From Candidatus Rokuibacteriota bacterium (GTDB lineage Bacteria; JAUVQV01), in contig JAUWCW010000102.1 of NCBI GenBank assembly GCA_030609125.1, positions 1 to 6,961 on the forward strand: a stretch of 6,961 nucleotides of DNA. Reading direction: 5' to 3'. Both the position numbers and the translations under genes were made by a program. A model generated the notes under the pieces. That model was given only the letters and a program-made list of their open reading frames with translations. It was not told the origin of the DNA and ran no database searches. This document shows, one piece after another, positions 5,987 to 6,961 of this stretch (position 1 is the first letter of the stretch; each line of letters opens with the position of its first letter).

Positions 5987-6904
5987 ATGAGCGGATTTCT
6001 TACGCTTCAGCACGACGTTCACACCCTGGAAGGCCTCTGCCTGCTTCAGGCCGGAACGGACTTGAGCCCGGAAACGCTTGAAGTTCTGGCGGAAAAGGGC
6101 GGTAAAGAACAGTGGTCGGAGGTGGGCCTTCTGGAGTACGGCAGCATTCTGGCCGATCTCGAGAAACAGATGGGCCAGGGAACCTACCGGCGTCTCTTCG
6201 GCACAGTCGATGAGTGCAGGGAGATCTTCACCCTCATGGAGCCGGTGCGGCTGCCCCTGCCGGCCCTGGAAATCCTGGACCACTTCCGGAGACAGGACTT
6301 TTACACCTACCGGCATATCCTCATGGTCTTCGCACTCTCCTGCGTCCTTGCCGGCCGCCTTCCGGGGGAGGCGGGCCAGTTCCTGCCGGAGGCCGCCGCC
6401 GGCCCCCTGCACGACCTGGGCAAGATCTGTGTCCCTCTCCCGGTCCTCAAAAAGTCCAGTCCTCTCCAGCGTTCGGAGAGGAGCCTCCTTGAGCAGCACG
6501 CGGCGGCCGGTTTTGTTCTGCTCACCTACTACCTGGGCGATGCCGCGGCTTTCTCCGCGTGCGTGGCGAGGGACCACCACGAGCGCCGGGACGGCACCGG
6601 CTACCCCGGGGGCATCCGGCTTTCCGACCCTCACGTGGAGATCGTGGCGGCCTGCGACGTCTACGATGCGCTCATCACGCCCAGACCCTACCGGAAGGGC
6701 ACCTATGACAACAGGTCTGCCCTGGAGGAGATCACCTCTCTTGCGGAAGGCGGGAAGGTGAGCTGGCAGATTGTCAGGCACCTGGTATCGCTGAGCCGGA
6801 GCGGCGGCTCAGCCCCGGAGGAATGCGTCGTCTCCCTCGAAAAGCGGGGGACACCGCCGCAGGAAAACAACTACGGCGTCATCGCCGAGGACATTGAGGA
6901 CTAA
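5987..6904 (+). CDS. HD-GYP domain protein, probable cyclic-di-GMP phosphodiesterase
   Basis: A 305-residue, probably cytoplasmic protein likely to hydrolyse cyclic di-GMP. The N-terminal section (about 1-100) has no receiver or transmembrane domain but contains DVHTLEGLCLLQAGTDLS (10-27), which resembles the short lead-in found before many HD-GYP domains. The catalytic HD-GYP domain covers about 105-270. Visible metal-ligand and signature residues are His110 (TYRHILMV), HDLGKI with His142-Asp143, His171 (LEQHAAAG), HHERRDGTGYP with His197-His198 through Pro207, and Asp224/Asp227 in AACDVYDALITPRPYRKG. Nothing essential is missing, so it should be active. The ATG at 5987 is preceded by AAGAGGGG and is the only usable start, since an in-frame stop lies at 5963-5965. 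It is divergent from the trk operon across a 163-base gap. Input signal and partner are unknown. Confidence 0.92.
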   Translation: MSGFLTLQHDVHTLEGLCLLQAGTDLSPETLEVLAEKGGKEQWSEVGLLEYGSILADLEKQMGQGTYRRLFGTVDECREIFTLMEPVRLPLPALEILDHFRRQDFYTYRHILMVFALSCVLAGRLPGEAGQFLPEAAAGPLHDLGKICVPLPVLKKSSPLQRSERSLLEQHAAAGFVLLTYYLGDAAAFSACVARDHHERRDGTGYPGGIRLSDPHVEIVAACDVYDALITPRPYRKGTYDNRSALEEITSLAEGGKVSWQIVRHLVSLSRSGGSAPEECVVSLEKRGTPPQENNYGVIAEDIED

Positions 6905-6917
6905 CTGGTCAGGAGTT

Positions 6918-6961
6918 GTGACCGGGGCCCTCTTTCGGAAGGGAGACGAAGAAGATACAGC
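6918..6961 (+). CDS. Possible start of a further gene, cut by the window edge
   Basis: A GTG at 6918 opens a frame that stays open to the end, beginning VTGALFRKGDEED, 13 bases after the HD-GYP stop. AGGAG (6911-6915) lies only two bases ahead, which is closer than usual. An alternative is that the purine-rich GGAAGGGAGACGAAGAAG stretch (6937-6954) is the ribosome binding site for a start just outside the window. Product unknown. Confidence 0.3.
   Translation, partial: MTGALFRKGDEEDT

Noticed and set aside
5824-5988. Upstream extension of the zinc-ribbon frame to an ATG at 5988
   Set aside because: The added 55 residues show no conserved character and would run through the best promoter match. 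The ATG at 5823 has a well-placed GGAG.
5987-6081. Frameshift joining the 5929 frame to the HD-GYP frame
   Set aside because: The HD-GYP N-terminus from ATG 5987 already looks complete and natural for this family, so no frameshift is needed.
5732-6781. 349-codon minus-strand open frame opposite the HD-GYP gene
   Set aside because: It is antisense to a gene with a complete catalytic motif set, and it crosses the divergent promoter region. No domain is recognised.
6926-6945. Possible terminator after the HD-GYP gene (CCCT...AGGG)
   Set aside because: Only four continuous base pairs form, there is no following T-run, and a further gene may already begin here.

Overview
The window is a GC-rich bacterial chromosome fragment that is densely coding and has short intergenic gaps. 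Protein style, gene content and the pairing of several peptidyl-prolyl isomerases with an HD-GYP protein suggest a Gram-negative deltaproteobacterium of the Geobacter/Desulfuromonas type. That placement is an impression from the sequence, not a search result. No mobile element, CRISPR array, tRNA or rRNA was seen.

Left block (2-2242, plus strand): three tightly spaced genes. The first is the 3' part of an exported SurA/PrsA-like parvulin isomerase, whose true start lies left of the window. The second is a SlyD-like FKBP isomerase without the usual metal-binding tail. The third is an exported alpha/beta hydrolase of the carboxylesterase/monoacylglycerol-lipase type. Gaps of 14 and 13 bases suggest one operon, part protein-folding and part envelope hydrolase.

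Middle block (5823 down to 2220, minus strand): four genes that look like one operon. In transcription order they are a 93-residue cysteine-rich double zinc-ribbon protein, trkA (cytoplasmic NAD-binding K+ channel regulator with two RCK repeats), trkH (K+ translocating membrane subunit) and a short membrane-anchored NfeD-type OB-fold protein. Gaps are 16, 3 and 39 bases. trkA and trkH together would form a complete Trk potassium uptake system. The zinc-ribbon and NfeD proteins are accessory genes of unknown role. The last gene converges on the hydrolase gene and the two coding regions overlap by 23 bases.

Right block (5824-6961): a 163-base divergent intergenic region holds a plausible sigma70-type promoter for the minus-strand operon. 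It is followed by a plus-strand single-domain HD-GYP protein, a probable cyclic-di-GMP phosphodiesterase with the full catalytic motif set. A further plus-strand gene may begin at the right edge.

Most of the window is ordinary housekeeping and transport content. The features most worth a second look are the internally duplicated eight-cysteine protein at the head of the trk operon, the NfeD protein at its end, and the convergent coding overlap. I see no clear evidence for a wholly new biological system.
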